A stretch of 7,931 nt of DNA from Gemmatimonadota bacterium (GCA_027294815.1 JAPULP010000108.1:1-7931), one strand, 5' to 3'; positions 1 through 6,919 are shown, numbered from the stretch's first letter. Numbers and translations are program-made. The notes: a model not told the origin generated them from the letters alone.

Positions 1-67
1 ATATTGTTTCGGCCCTCGTCATGGCGGTATTTGCTGGATCCCAGCTTCGAGAGTCGCGTGTTTGCTC

Positions 68-148
68 TCACCGTGTTACGGATCTGGGTGGCATACCGAA
101 CCGGATGCCTGCGCTACGCGGTGTTTGTTGGAACCAAGCCACAACCAT
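68..148 (-). CDS. Possible 26-residue small ORF with a purine-rich ribosome binding site
   Basis: On the minus strand an ATG at 148-146 is preceded by AGGGGG about 5 nt upstream and by GGAGGAG further up. The ORF runs 26 codons (starts MVVAWFQQTPRSAG) to a TGA at 70-68. That stop overlaps by 4 bp (GTGA) a GTG-started frame that stays open to the left edge of the window, echoing the coupled overlaps of the plus-strand genes. It lies about 100 nt downstream of the minus-strand TATAAT, so it could be a leader peptide or first gene of a divergent unit. The peptide matches no family I know, the run-off frame is only 23 codons, and the same DNA forms the rod structure, so chance is a serious alternative. 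Confidence 0.15.
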   Translation of the reverse strand: MVVAWFQQTPRSAGIRFGMPPRSVTR

Positions 149-224
149 GAGTTCCCCCTCGCTCCTCCGCCGAAAACGGCCTTGGAAGAGGGCTGTAGGC
201 CTGGCCAACACGGATGCGTCCGGT
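100..224. ncRNA. Candidate rod-shaped structured RNA, identity and strand unknown
   Basis: Several separated segments pair in nested order. 100-108 (ACCGGATGC) pairs with 216-224 (GCGTCCGGT) with one G-U. 127-131 (GTTGG) pairs with 205-209 (CCAAC). 134-140 (CCAAGCC) pairs with 198-204 (GGCCTGG) with one mismatch. 162-168 (CTCCTCC) pairs with 184-190 (GGAAGAG) with one mismatch. 169-172 pairs with 177-180 around an AAAA loop. The 5' strand carries two large unpaired stretches (109-126 and 141-161). A long interrupted rod recalls 6S RNA in outline, but the 125-nt span is short for 6S and I recognise no diagnostic sequence. The pairing would also work on the minus strand, apart from the G-U pair. 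It could be a 5' leader rather than a stand-alone RNA, or chance pairing in GC-rich DNA. Confidence 0.2.
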
Positions 225-255
225 GCCCTACGCGGCTTTGCCTTGGGCCTTCCTT

Positions 256-261
256 ATTATA
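256..261 (-). promoter_or_regulatory. Possible -10 box (perfect TATAAT) on the minus strand
   Basis: On the minus strand these bases read TATAAT, a perfect sigma-70 -10 hexamer. It sits in an AT-rich island that stands out from the GC-rich surroundings. At 17-nt spacing the -35 position (plus 279-284) reads GCCGGA, so there is no -35 match. A transcript from here would run left through the rod structure and the small ORF at 68-148. The plus strand offers only TATTAT (255-260), also without a -35 partner. Confidence 0.3.
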
Positions 262-367
262 GGTAATGGCGCCGCCCTTCCGGCCGGTCGCTACTCAAGA
301 GCAAGTTCCCTCAGATGCAGCCGGTCCGCGGGGAGGATTGATGCCAGTTCGGGAAGGCAAGGTCGCT

Positions 368-384
368 TCGGCTAGAGTAGCCGA
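368..384 (+). promoter_or_regulatory. 7-bp inverted repeat upstream of the UPF0182 gene
   Basis: TCGGCTA-GAG-TAGCCGA is a perfect inverted repeat with a 3-nt centre, 33 nt before the ATG at 418. It could be an operator half-site pair or an RNA hairpin in the leader. The central TAGAGT (373-378) resembles a -10 hexamer, but no good -35 lies at the proper distance. Confidence 0.25.
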
Positions 385-417
385 TCATGCCGGCGAATCA
401 CTGGAAGCGCTGCACGG

Positions 418-3000
418 ATGACGTTGCGGAGCCGCTGGTTGCTGGCGGGGTCGGTCGTCTTCCTCCTCCTGCTGTTGTTGGGCCGATGGCAGGTGGTCGG
501 CACCGCCGATCGCTTGTGGGCGGACGCACTGGCTGTTGGGGATACGCATGGCGAGATCGCTCGGATGCGCACGCAGTTATTCGTTGCGGCGTTCACCGTA
601 GCGGCAGGATGGTGCTTGGGTAACCTGTGGCTCGTTTACCGTTCCATCGGATCGGTGACGGTGCCGAGACGGTTGGGGAATATCGAGATCGTCGAGGCGG
701 TGCCCCGGCAGTATTTGCTCGTCGGCTTCACCGTGCTGGGCGTCGCCTTGGCGTTGGCGCTGAGTTCCCAGTCGGGCGAGTGGTGGCATACGCGGGCGAT
801 CGCAAATGGTGGCCCGACGGTCGGGTTGAGCGATCCCATCTTCCAACGCGACGCGTCGTACTATCTGTTTTCGTTGCCATGGACGCGGACACTACACGGT
901 TACGCGACGTTTCTCGCCGCTGTGATGCTTGGCGTCGTTCTCATCTTGTATACCACGGTCGGCGCAGTTCGCACGGTCAAGCGACGAATCGAGGTGAACA
1001 CCGAGGCGCGGCGTCATCTCGGCGCCTTGTTTGCGGCGTTCGCACTCACGCTCGTGTGGGGATATCGGTTGGAGCCCGCCGAATATCTGGCGGGGATCCA
1101 CAATGTACCATACGACTCCGTGCTCGTGGACGTGCGTCTGCCAACTGCACGACTCTTGAGTGCGGTCGGATTGCTCACCTGCGCGGCATCGCTCCTGTGG
1201 ATTCGGTACGCCCGGACGAGTCTGATCTGGTTCGGTTGGGGCACGGTGGCAGTGCTTTCCTTCGTCGGGCATTACTTGGCGCCGGCGGTCGCCGCCGGTG
1301 TGCGTACCGATTCGGAATTGCGTTCCGACCTCCTGGAAGACGCCCGACAGGACTTTAGCGAGTATGCGTACGGGCTCCATCAGATCGAGCGGCAGTCACG
1401 GTCGTCGCCCCGCGCGGCCCCCGACACCTCCCTCGTAAATGCGCCCGAATTGGCCGGTCCCATCCTGTGGGACGAGCCTGCGGTGAACCGACTCCTGAAT
1501 CGAGCAGCACGGGAAAAACCATATCTGCGATTCGCGACTTCGTCGGTGGGGAGTTATCGCGCGAGCGACGGACGTATGGTGCCGGTTGTGGTCGGCGTTC
1601 GGGAAGTGAATCTCAGCATCGCCCAAGTGGTGGATCCTGCTTTTTCGTGGGAACGTATTCATCTGCATCCCTATGGTGCCATCCACGGTGTTGTGGCGGT
1701 CCGTGCCGACATGGTGTCTTCCGAAGGTCGACCGTTCTACATCCCCGATCTTCAGTATCCCGACTCCGTCACATCGGCTGTCACCGATGTGGCCTTGGGC
1801 GATGGGCCTCTTTTTTTCGGCCCGACCACCAGTCAGTTTGCGGTGGTTCCCGAGGGGTCGGTTGTCGGGGTGCCTGTGGGTGGTTTCTTGCGCCGGTTGG
1901 CGTTGGCCTGGAAACTCCAGAGTTGGAAGCTGCTCACTTCCCCGGCGCTAGATCCGACGTCGGTGGTGTTGTGGACCCGGTCCGTTCAGGACCGGTTGGA
2001 GGCGGTTGCACCGTTCGCCACGTTCGGACGCCCACATCCGATCATCGTCGATGGGCGACTCTCGTGGACGTCGTTCGGGTATGTGGCGTCTCCGAGTTTT
2101 CCGTTGTCGGCGCGCTCCGAGTGGTTGGGGGGAAGCGTTGGTTACCTGCGCGCCGGTTTTGTGGGCGTGGTAGACGCGCTGACCGGAGAAACTTTGGTCT
2201 TCCTCGTGCCCAATGCCGATGCCCTGAGTCGAGCGTGGGCGGAGTTGGCTCCTGATATCGTGGCCCCATGGTCGGGGATGAAGAGCGAAGTGCGGCAGCA
2301 CCTCGTGTATCCGGAGGCGCTGTTTCGCGCTCAGCTTCGATTGATCCGTGGAGCCGAGGAGCCACGACGAGCCGGTTTCTTTGGGCGGCTCGAGCCGCCC
2401 AACGACCGGCGTGTCGCCGATACGTTCTGGTGGCTGTCGAACGGACCTCCGGATGACGGGTCGCTGCGCCGCTTTTCTACGCTCGAGGCGGACGAACCCC
2501 CGCGACTGTCCGGGTTGGTGGAAGGCCGGATCACCTCCGCCGGGCCGGTGTTGACCGCGTACCGGTTTCGCCGTCCCTGGGAGCTGCCCAGTACCGAACA
2601 GACCATCGGTCGTTTTGTAGCGGCGCGTGGTGTCGACATGGGAATCGTCGGGCCACTCAAGAGCGTGCCAATTGGCGACGGGATGCTGTCCCTCCAATCC
2701 ACGTACTCCAGTGCAACCGAAGAGGATAGTTTACCGGCGTTGATTAGTGTGGCGGTGGAGTGGGCCGGTGCGGTGGGAGAAGCCCGGACGCTGAACGCCG
2801 CACTCGCCGCCGCGCTGATGTCGGATCGAACCGCCGAGATGGTCTCGACAGATTGGGCCGCCGCGAGACGCTGGTTCGAGCGTCTGGACGCTGCTCGCGA
2901 ATCCGGCGATTGGATAGCCTTTGGGAGAGCATACGAAGAACTGGGTAACCTCTTGATGGGTGATAGCATCCCCTGTCGAGCACCGAGTTGTTCTCGGTAG
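418..3000 (+). CDS. UPF0182 family (COG1615) seven-helix membrane protein
   Basis: An 860-residue member of the uncharacterised UPF0182 family (PF03699), somewhat shorter than the usual 900-1000 residues. Seven hydrophobic helices lie at about residues 7-22, 52-74, 98-116, 162-183, 201-216, 244-263 and 269-291; from about 292 onward the protein is soluble and presumably lies outside the membrane. Family landmarks are the DPIFQRDASYYLFSLPW segment (139-155) between helices 3 and 4, REVNLS (395-400), DGRLSWTSFGY (545-555), VVDALTGETLVFLV (584-597), HLVYPEALFRAQ (628-639), and a C-terminal helix with GDW..FGRAYEELG (830-843). The region around 300-380 is divergent. The biochemical function is unknown. 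ATG 418 is the first start after an in-frame stop at 373, with GGAAG 10 nt upstream. The last ten residues contain two cysteines and are not typical. It may be co-transcribed with the kinase 27 nt downstream. Confidence 0.93.
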   Translation: MTLRSRWLLAGSVVFLLLLLLGRWQVVGTADRLWADALAVGDTHGEIARMRTQLFVAAFTVAAGWCLGNLWLVYRSIGSVTVPRRLGNIEIVEAVPRQYLLVGFTVLGVALALALSSQSGEWWHTRAIANGGPTVGLSDPIFQRDASYYLFSLPWTRTLHGYATFLAAVMLGVVLILYTTVGAVRTVKRRIEVNTEARRHLGALFAAFALTLVWGYRLEPAEYLAGIHNVPYDSVLVDVRLPTARLLSAVGLLTCAASLLWIRYARTSLIWFGWGTVAVLSFVGHYLAPAVAAGVRTDSELRSDLLEDARQDFSEYAYGLHQIERQSRSSPRAAPDTSLVNAPELAGPILWDEPAVNRLLNRAAREKPYLRFATSSVGSYRASDGRMVPVVVGVREVNLSIAQVVDPAFSWERIHLHPYGAIHGVVAVRADMVSSEGRPFYIPDLQYPDSVTSAVTDVALGDGPLFFGPTTSQFAVVPEGSVVGVPVGGFLRRLALAWKLQSWKLLTSPALDPTSVVLWTRSVQDRLEAVAPFATFGRPHPIIVDGRLSWTSFGYVASPSFPLSARSEWLGGSVGYLRAGFVGVVDALTGETLVFLVPNADALSRAWAELAPDIVAPWSGMKSEVRQHLVYPEALFRAQLRLIRGAEEPRRAGFFGRLEPPNDRRVADTFWWLSNGPPDDGSLRRFSTLEADEPPRLSGLVEGRITSAGPVLTAYRFRRPWELPSTEQTIGRFVAARGVDMGIVGPLKSVPIGDGMLSLQSTYSSATEEDSLPALISVAVEWAGAVGEARTLNAALAAALMSDRTAEMVSTDWAAARRWFERLDAARESGDWIAFGRAYEELGNLLMGDSIPCRAPSCSR
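2982..2998 (+). other. Small hairpin at the end of the UPF0182 gene
   Basis: ACCGAG-TTGTT-CTCGGT forms a perfect 6-bp stem with a 5-nt loop, and its last base is the first base of the TAG stop. No U-rich tract follows, so it is not a classical terminator. It might weakly reduce read-through into the kinase gene, protect an mRNA end, or simply be chance. Confidence 0.2.
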
Positions 3001-3027
3001 AGTCGCCTTGTACCCTTCACTCGCTTC

Positions 3028-3984
3028 GTGATTACGACTACCAATACCATTGTCGTTGCGCTAGGGGGAAACGCCTTGGCCCCAGCGGGAGCACGCGCGA
3101 CGGTCTACGATCAGTTTCGTCACACCCGCGAATCGCTCGAAGCCGTGGTGAAACTGGCAGCCGAGGGATGGCGCATTGCCATCGTCCACGGGAATGGACC
3201 TCAGGTCGGTGACGCGTTGGAACGCAACGAGCTCGCGCGGCAAAGCGTCGAGCCCCTCCCACTCGGCGTGCTCGTGGCCGGAACGGCCGGATGGATCGGC
3301 TACATGATCCAACAGTCACTCCAGAACGCCCTGCGGCGGTTGGATATCGATCGACGGGTGTTGACAGTCATTACCCAAAGCGTAGTCGCTAGTGACGATC
3401 CACGGCTCTCGGAACCGTCGAAACCGATCGGTAACGTGCTGACCGAAGCGGCCGCGGAGGAATTGCGTCGACGTGGTGTGGCCGTGGGATCGGATTCGCT
3501 GGGTCGCCTGCGCCGTTTGGTGCCGAGCCCCACGCCAATCGACATCGTCGAGGCTGAAGTGGTCAAACAGTTGGTCGGCGAGGGGAAGATCGTCATCGCC
3601 GCGGGTGGCGGCGGTCCGCCGGTGTACCGAGGTCCGGCTAGCGGCTGGGAAGGGGTGGATGCGGTCGTCGACAAGGACCGGACGGCGGCCATCTTGGGAA
3701 ATTGCCTCGGGGCGGATACGTTGCTTGTTCTGACAAACGTATCGGCAGTCCATCGGGATTGGGGGACGGACGCGGCGACGCCCATTCCGAGGATGACCGT
3801 TTCGGAAGCCAAAGCGATGCTGGCGACTGGAACGCTACCGGCCGGCAGTATGGCGCCCAAGCTCGAGGCCGCCGTGTCGTTCATCGAAGGCGGTGGACGT
3901 CGCGCCGTGATCGCAAATCTGGACGAAGGGGTATCGGCGCTGAACGGCGAAACGGGAACGACAATAGTGGGAGATACTGAGTGA
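3028..3984 (+). CDS. arcC: Carbamate kinase
   Basis: A 318-residue amino-acid-kinase-fold protein of normal carbamate kinase length. It catalyses ADP + carbamoyl phosphate = ATP + carbamate in the cytoplasm, the ATP-yielding end of arginine deiminase, agmatine or allantoin/purine breakdown. Motifs in order: ALGGNAL (11-17), HGNGPQVG (54-61), GYMIQQSLQN (91-100), VITQSVV..DDP (114-125), PSKPIG (130-135), RRLVPSP (162-168), AAGGGGPPV (191-199), AVVDKD (212-217, with the conserved Lys216), and GSMAPKLEAA (273-282). The usual LTDVD segment reads LTNVS here. The GTG at 3028 is chosen because it puts the first beta strand at the family's normal distance from the start; no Shine-Dalgarno is visible. 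The stop overlaps sucC by 4 bp. No arginine deiminase or ornithine carbamoyltransferase gene is adjacent, so the source of carbamoyl phosphate is not shown. Confidence 0.92.
   Translation: MITTTNTIVVALGGNALAPAGARATVYDQFRHTRESLEAVVKLAAEGWRIAIVHGNGPQVGDALERNELARQSVEPLPLGVLVAGTAGWIGYMIQQSLQNALRRLDIDRRVLTVITQSVVASDDPRLSEPSKPIGNVLTEAAAEELRRRGVAVGSDSLGRLRRLVPSPTPIDIVEAEVVKQLVGEGKIVIAAGGGGPPVYRGPASGWEGVDAVVDKDRTAAILGNCLGADTLLVLTNVSAVHRDWGTDAATPIPRMTVSEAKAMLATGTLPAGSMAPKLEAAVSFIEGGGRRAVIANLDEGVSALNGETGTTIVGDTE
3969..3973 (+). promoter_or_regulatory. Ribosome binding site deciding the sucC GTG start
   Basis: GGGAG lies 7 nt before the GTG at 3981, inside the last codons of the carbamate kinase gene. 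It supports the GTG start and translational coupling through the GTGA overlap. Confidence 0.7.
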
Positions 3985-5120
3985 ATCTGCATGAATACCA
4001 AGCGCGCGCGCTACTGAAGGCTGCCGGGGTGCCGGTGCCGGACGGCGACGTGGCATCCACGCCGGAAGAGGTCGAGCGCATTGCACGCGAGATGGGTGGT
4101 GGGGTGGTGGTGAAGGCGCAAGTGCACACCGGCGGACGTGGAAAGGCCGGGGGGGTAAAGCTCGCGAAAGATGCCGCCGAGGCGCGTGCGGTGGCCGAGA
4201 AGATTCTCGGCATGACGATCAAGGGGTTGACCGTGGAGAAAGTGTTGGTAGCCCCGGCGGCGGAGATTACTTCCGAGAGCTATGTCGGCATGATCGTCGA
4301 TCGCGAGACGCAACGCCCGGTGCTCATGGTGAGTCCGGAGGGTGGAGTGGACATCGAAGACGTGGCGGCGAGAACCCCGGATAAAATATTCAAGCTCACG
4401 GTCGATCCCCGGTTCGGGTTGATGGCGTACCAGGCCATGTCCCTGGCGTTCGAGTTGTACGACGATCTGAACCAGGTACGCCAGGCGGCGGCAGTCATGC
4501 AACGATTGTACACGGCCTTCGTGGACGCCGGTGCGTCGCTGGCTGAGATCAATCCGCTGATCACGGATCGGGATGGAACCGTGGTCGCGCTCGACGCAAA
4601 GATCGCGGTGGATGACAACGAACTGGAACGTAAACCGGCGATTGCCGCGCTGCGCGACCAATCCGCGGAAGCCAGATCGGAGGTAGAGGCTCGCGAAGCC
4701 GGGCTCTCCTTCGTCAAGCTCGACGGGAACGTGGGCTGCTGTGTCAACGGCGCCGGCCTCGCGATGGCCACAATGGACCTCGTGAAGTTCTACGGCGGTG
4801 AACCCGCCAACTTTTTGGACATTGGCGGCAGTAGTAATCCCGAGAAGGTCGTTACGGCCCTCAAGATCATCGGCTCGGACCCAAACGTTCGATGCGTATT
4901 GTTCAATATCTTCGGTGGGATCACCCGGTGCGATGACGTGGCAAACGGCATCGTTGCCGCGAGGAGTCAGATGTCTTCCGAACTGCCACTCGTCATTCGG
5001 TTGACGGGCACGAACGAGGAGCTGGCTGTGAAGATCTTGAAGGACGCCGGTTTCAGCGCCCTGACCGACATGGACGAAGCGGTCGAGAAGGCCGTGCAGG
5101 TCGCGATGGAGGCCGCATGA
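3981..5120 (+). CDS. sucC: Succinyl-CoA synthetase (ADP-forming), beta subunit
   Basis: A 379-residue ATP-grasp subunit, close to the 388 of the E. coli enzyme. With SucD it converts succinyl-CoA + ADP (or GDP) + Pi to succinate + ATP (or GTP) + CoA in the TCA cycle. The N-terminus is typical (NLHEYQARALLKAAGVPVP, 2-20). Then come the ATP-binding KAQVHTGGRGKAGGVK (45-60), SPEGGVDIE (118-126), the metal-binding ATP-grasp region LAEINPLI...ALDAKIAVDDNE (187-214), and the CoA-ligase domain with GNVGCCVNGAGLAMATMD (249-266), DIGG (280-283) and NIFGGITRCDDVANGI (309-324). All key segments are present, so the enzyme should be active. Nucleotide preference cannot be read with certainty. It overlaps arcC by 4 bp upstream and sucD by 4 bp downstream, which suggests coupled translation and a stoichiometric complex. 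Confidence 0.97.
   Translation: MNLHEYQARALLKAAGVPVPDGDVASTPEEVERIAREMGGGVVVKAQVHTGGRGKAGGVKLAKDAAEARAVAEKILGMTIKGLTVEKVLVAPAAEITSESYVGMIVDRETQRPVLMVSPEGGVDIEDVAARTPDKIFKLTVDPRFGLMAYQAMSLAFELYDDLNQVRQAAAVMQRLYTAFVDAGASLAEINPLITDRDGTVVALDAKIAVDDNELERKPAIAALRDQSAEARSEVEAREAGLSFVKLDGNVGCCVNGAGLAMATMDLVKFYGGEPANFLDIGGSSNPEKVVTALKIIGSDPNVRCVLFNIFGGITRCDDVANGIVAARSQMSSELPLVIRLTGTNEELAVKILKDAGFSALTDMDEAVEKAVQVAMEAA
5108..5112 (+). promoter_or_regulatory. Ribosome binding site of sucD
   Basis: GGAGG lies 4 nt before the ATG at 5117, within the last codons of sucC. Spacing is short but the core match is strong; the ATGA overlap indicates coupled translation of the two subunits. Confidence 0.7.
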
Positions 5121-5986
5121 GCGTCTTCATCGATGGTGACACGAAGCTCGTCATCCAAGGGATCACTGGTCGCGACGGTTCCTTCCACGCTCGTGAGATG
5201 ATCGAGTACGGAACACGGGTGGTGGCTGGTGTGACTCCGGGCAAAGGTGGGCAGACGTTCGGTGGCAGTGTGCCGGTGTTCGACACGGTAGCCGAAGCCG
5301 TTGCGCAGACGCAAGCCAACACGTCGGTGATTTACGTGCCGGCGCGGTTCGCGGCCGACGCGATCTTTGAGGCCGCCGATGCCGGGGTCGAGCTGGTTGT
5401 GTGCATCACCGAGGGCGTGCCGGTGCTGGACATGACCAAGGTGATGCTGTTTCTGCGGGAAAAGGGGACTCGCTTGATCGGTGCCAACTGCCCCGGGGCT
5501 ATCTCCCCCGGGCGGTCGAAGGTCGGGATCATACCGGGACAAATCTGTGCGGAAGGGAAGGTAGGGGTCGTGTCGAGGAGTGGCACTCTGACCTATGAAA
5601 TCATCCATCAGCTCTCGACGAACGGTTACGGGCAGTCCAGCTGTATCGGGATCGGCGGCGATCCGATAATAGGGACCAACTTCATCGATTGTCTGGCGGC
5701 CTTCGAGGCCGATCCCGATACCGAGGCCATCGTCATGATCGGAGAGATCGGCGGTACCGACGAGCAGAAAGCGGCGCAGTACGTGGCCGATCACGTTTCC
5801 AAGCCCGTGGTGGGCTTCATCGCCGGGCAGACCGCACCGCCCGGGCGGCGCATGGGCCACGCTGGCGCTATTATCTCTGGATCCAGCGGCACCGCGGCGG
5901 AGAAGATGGACGCGCTGGAAGCCGCCGGAATCGGGGTGATGAAACGCCCGAAGGATGTCGTGCCCCTGCTGAAGGAGCGGCTCTAG
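5117..5986 (+). CDS. sucD: Succinyl-CoA synthetase, alpha subunit
   Basis: A 289-residue subunit, the expected length. The N-terminal CoA-binding Rossmann domain starts with LVIQGITGRDGSFH (11-24) and includes the pterin-like VVAGVTPGKGG (35-45) and YVPARFAADAI (73-83). The ligase domain carries GANCPGAISPG (122-132), VVSRSGTLTYE (151-161), GIGGDPIIGTNFID (178-191) and GEIGG (209-213). The phosphohistidine loop GRRMGHAGAI (243-252) gives His248 as the residue transiently phosphorylated during catalysis, equivalent to His246 of E. coli. It forms a heterodimer or heterotetramer with the SucC encoded immediately upstream. The start is supported by the GGAGG site and the ATGA overlap. Nothing is truncated or missing. 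Confidence 0.97.
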   Translation: MSVFIDGDTKLVIQGITGRDGSFHAREMIEYGTRVVAGVTPGKGGQTFGGSVPVFDTVAEAVAQTQANTSVIYVPARFAADAIFEAADAGVELVVCITEGVPVLDMTKVMLFLREKGTRLIGANCPGAISPGRSKVGIIPGQICAEGKVGVVSRSGTLTYEIIHQLSTNGYGQSSCIGIGGDPIIGTNFIDCLAAFEADPDTEAIVMIGEIGGTDEQKAAQYVADHVSKPVVGFIAGQTAPPGRRMGHAGAIISGSSGTAAEKMDALEAAGIGVMKRPKDVVPLLKERL

Positions 5987-5990
5987 TCCA

Positions 5991-6902
5991 GTGAATCTCA
6001 GAGATCTCCTGTCGCCAGAGCGGATCGTCATTCCGCTTCCGGCGAAGACGTTGCACGACGCCGCCGAACAGCTCATCGCGTCGTTCGTCGAGACGGGCAC
6101 GGCCTCAGAGGCGTCCAAGCTGGTGGGTCGGGTCTCAGAGACCCCGCCGGACGAGGCCTTGGCTGTGGGCGACGATGCTTTCATTCTCCACGTCCGATCT
6201 GGCGAGATGGAATCGGTGGCCGCGGCCATCGGAGTGACCGCTGAACCGATGGCCCTGGAGCAGGAATCGGAAAAATCGGCCCGCATCGTGGTTGTGGTAG
6301 CCGGCCCGCCCAAAGACACACCCACCCTCCTCCAATACGTGACGGGTTTCGCGCATGCGTTGGGCAACAAAGCAGTGCCAGCGGCGATCCTTGCAGCCTC
6401 CAGCGCGGCGGAGGTGGAGGAAATCTCCGATTTGATGGACGTCGAGTTGCCCGAGGTGATCCTCGTTGGTGACGTGATGCGGCGCAAAGCCCGATCGGTG
6501 ACCCCCGAGACGACGCTGAGGGAGGCGGCGAGCATGATGACCCGCTATCACCTGGGGTCGATCCCCGTCTTGTCCGATGAGGGGGAGGTGCTGGGCATGG
6601 TCAGTGGTCGAGATCTGCTCGCGCTGGCCCTCCCGCGCTACCTCAAGGAAATCCGGTCGGGGGGCCGGAGCAGCGCGGAGGCGGAGCTCGAGGAGGACGA
6701 CGAAGCGGTCGACCCGGAGAACGTTCCGGTGCGGGATGTGATGGATCGCAGCGTACTCTGTTTGTCCGAAGACCAGAGCTTGGGCGAAGTTGCGGCGCTG
6801 ATGGTTGCCAAGGACGCTGATCGGTTTCCGGTGGCCCGAGACGGCATTCTGGTTGGCATTCTCACGCGAGGCGGCGTCGTCCGCCTCTTGTTTGGAACCT
6901 GA
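5991..6902 (+). CDS. PtsN-like PTS EIIA domain fused to a tandem CBS pair
   Basis: A 303-residue cytoplasmic protein. Residues 1-147 follow the EIIA-Ntr/fructose type pattern: LRDLLSPERIVIPLPAKT start, the phospho-acceptor region LAVGDDAFILHVRSGEME (57-74) and a helical end (LLQYVTGFAHALGNK). His67 aligns with the phosphorylated His of PtsN, but the usual IPH reads ILH and the flanking residues differ. CBS1 spans about 158-215 and keeps the nucleotide-ribose motif GMVSGRD (202-208). CBS2 spans about 246-302, where the matching GILTRGG (289-295) has lost the Asp. An acidic, low-complexity linker (222-244) separates them. It likely senses adenine nucleotide and relays or receives phosphate, but target and partner are unknown; no EI or HPr gene is in view. 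GTG 5991 lies 4 nt after sucD; AAGGAG is 13 nt upstream, a long spacing. Confidence 0.85.
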   Translation: MNLRDLLSPERIVIPLPAKTLHDAAEQLIASFVETGTASEASKLVGRVSETPPDEALAVGDDAFILHVRSGEMESVAAAIGVTAEPMALEQESEKSARIVVVVAGPPKDTPTLLQYVTGFAHALGNKAVPAAILAASSAAEVEEISDLMDVELPEVILVGDVMRRKARSVTPETTLREAASMMTRYHLGSIPVLSDEGEVLGMVSGRDLLALALPRYLKEIRSGGRSSAEAELEEDDEAVDPENVPVRDVMDRSVLCLSEDQSLGEVAALMVAKDADRFPVARDGILVGILTRGGVVRLLFGT

Positions 6903-6919
6903 ACCCTTTTTTTGACCCT

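Larger units (their letters stand above)
1..417. other. Non-coding, hairpin-rich region upstream of the UPF0182 gene
   Basis: No ORF here resembles a known protein. The open frames on the plus strand, such as the one at 21-266, have no family-like motifs, no ribosome binding site and a composition typical of chance reading. The stretch is dense in short inverted repeats: GCTGG/CCAGC at 33-45, GAGAG/CTCTC at 49-69, CCGT/ACGG at 71-81, GGCAT/ATGCC at 90-109, GCCG-AAAA-CGGC at 169-180, and a 7-bp repeat at 368-384. Many such repeats are expected by chance in GC-rich DNA, but the 100-224 portion also folds on itself as a long rod. Positions 262-367 show nothing I can name. The region probably contains the promoter of the plus-strand genes and possibly a divergent transcript leaving the window to the left. 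Confidence 0.6.

Noticed and set aside
81..260. tmRNA, RNase P RNA, SRP RNA, 5S rRNA or a common riboswitch
   Set aside because: None of the conserved core sequences of these families that I know could be found on either strand.
21..266. 81-codon plus-strand ORF in the 5' region
   Set aside because: No ribosome binding site, no recognisable motif, Arg/Ser-rich chance-like composition, and it covers the inverted-repeat-rich stretch.
627..1358. Plus-strand 243-codon frame inside the UPF0182 gene, and similar frames at 1467-2255
   Set aside because: Arg/Gly-rich out-of-frame translation; the overlapping frame has seven clear membrane helices and family motifs.
1948..2697. Minus-strand 249-codon frame
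   Set aside because: Shadow of the UPF0182 reading frame, with no recognisable domain.
2998..3003. TAGAGT before arcC as a -10 box, matching the TAGAGT at 373-378
   Set aside because: No acceptable -35 at 15-19 nt spacing in either place; the similarity is a 6-mer and may be chance.
4967..6535. Minus-strand open frame of 522 codons antisense to sucC, sucD and the EIIA-CBS gene
   Set aside because: It lies opposite three well-identified genes whose proteins match their families end to end. Long antisense frames are common in GC-rich coding DNA, and its translation is low-complexity Ser/Arg/Thr-rich sequence with no family motif.
6868..6913. 7-bp hairpin GAGGCGG/CCGCCTC followed by a run of seven T, considered as a terminator before ndk
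   Set aside because: The stem lies inside the coding end of the EIIA-CBS gene and the T-run is about 19 nt away from it, so the two do not form an intrinsic terminator.
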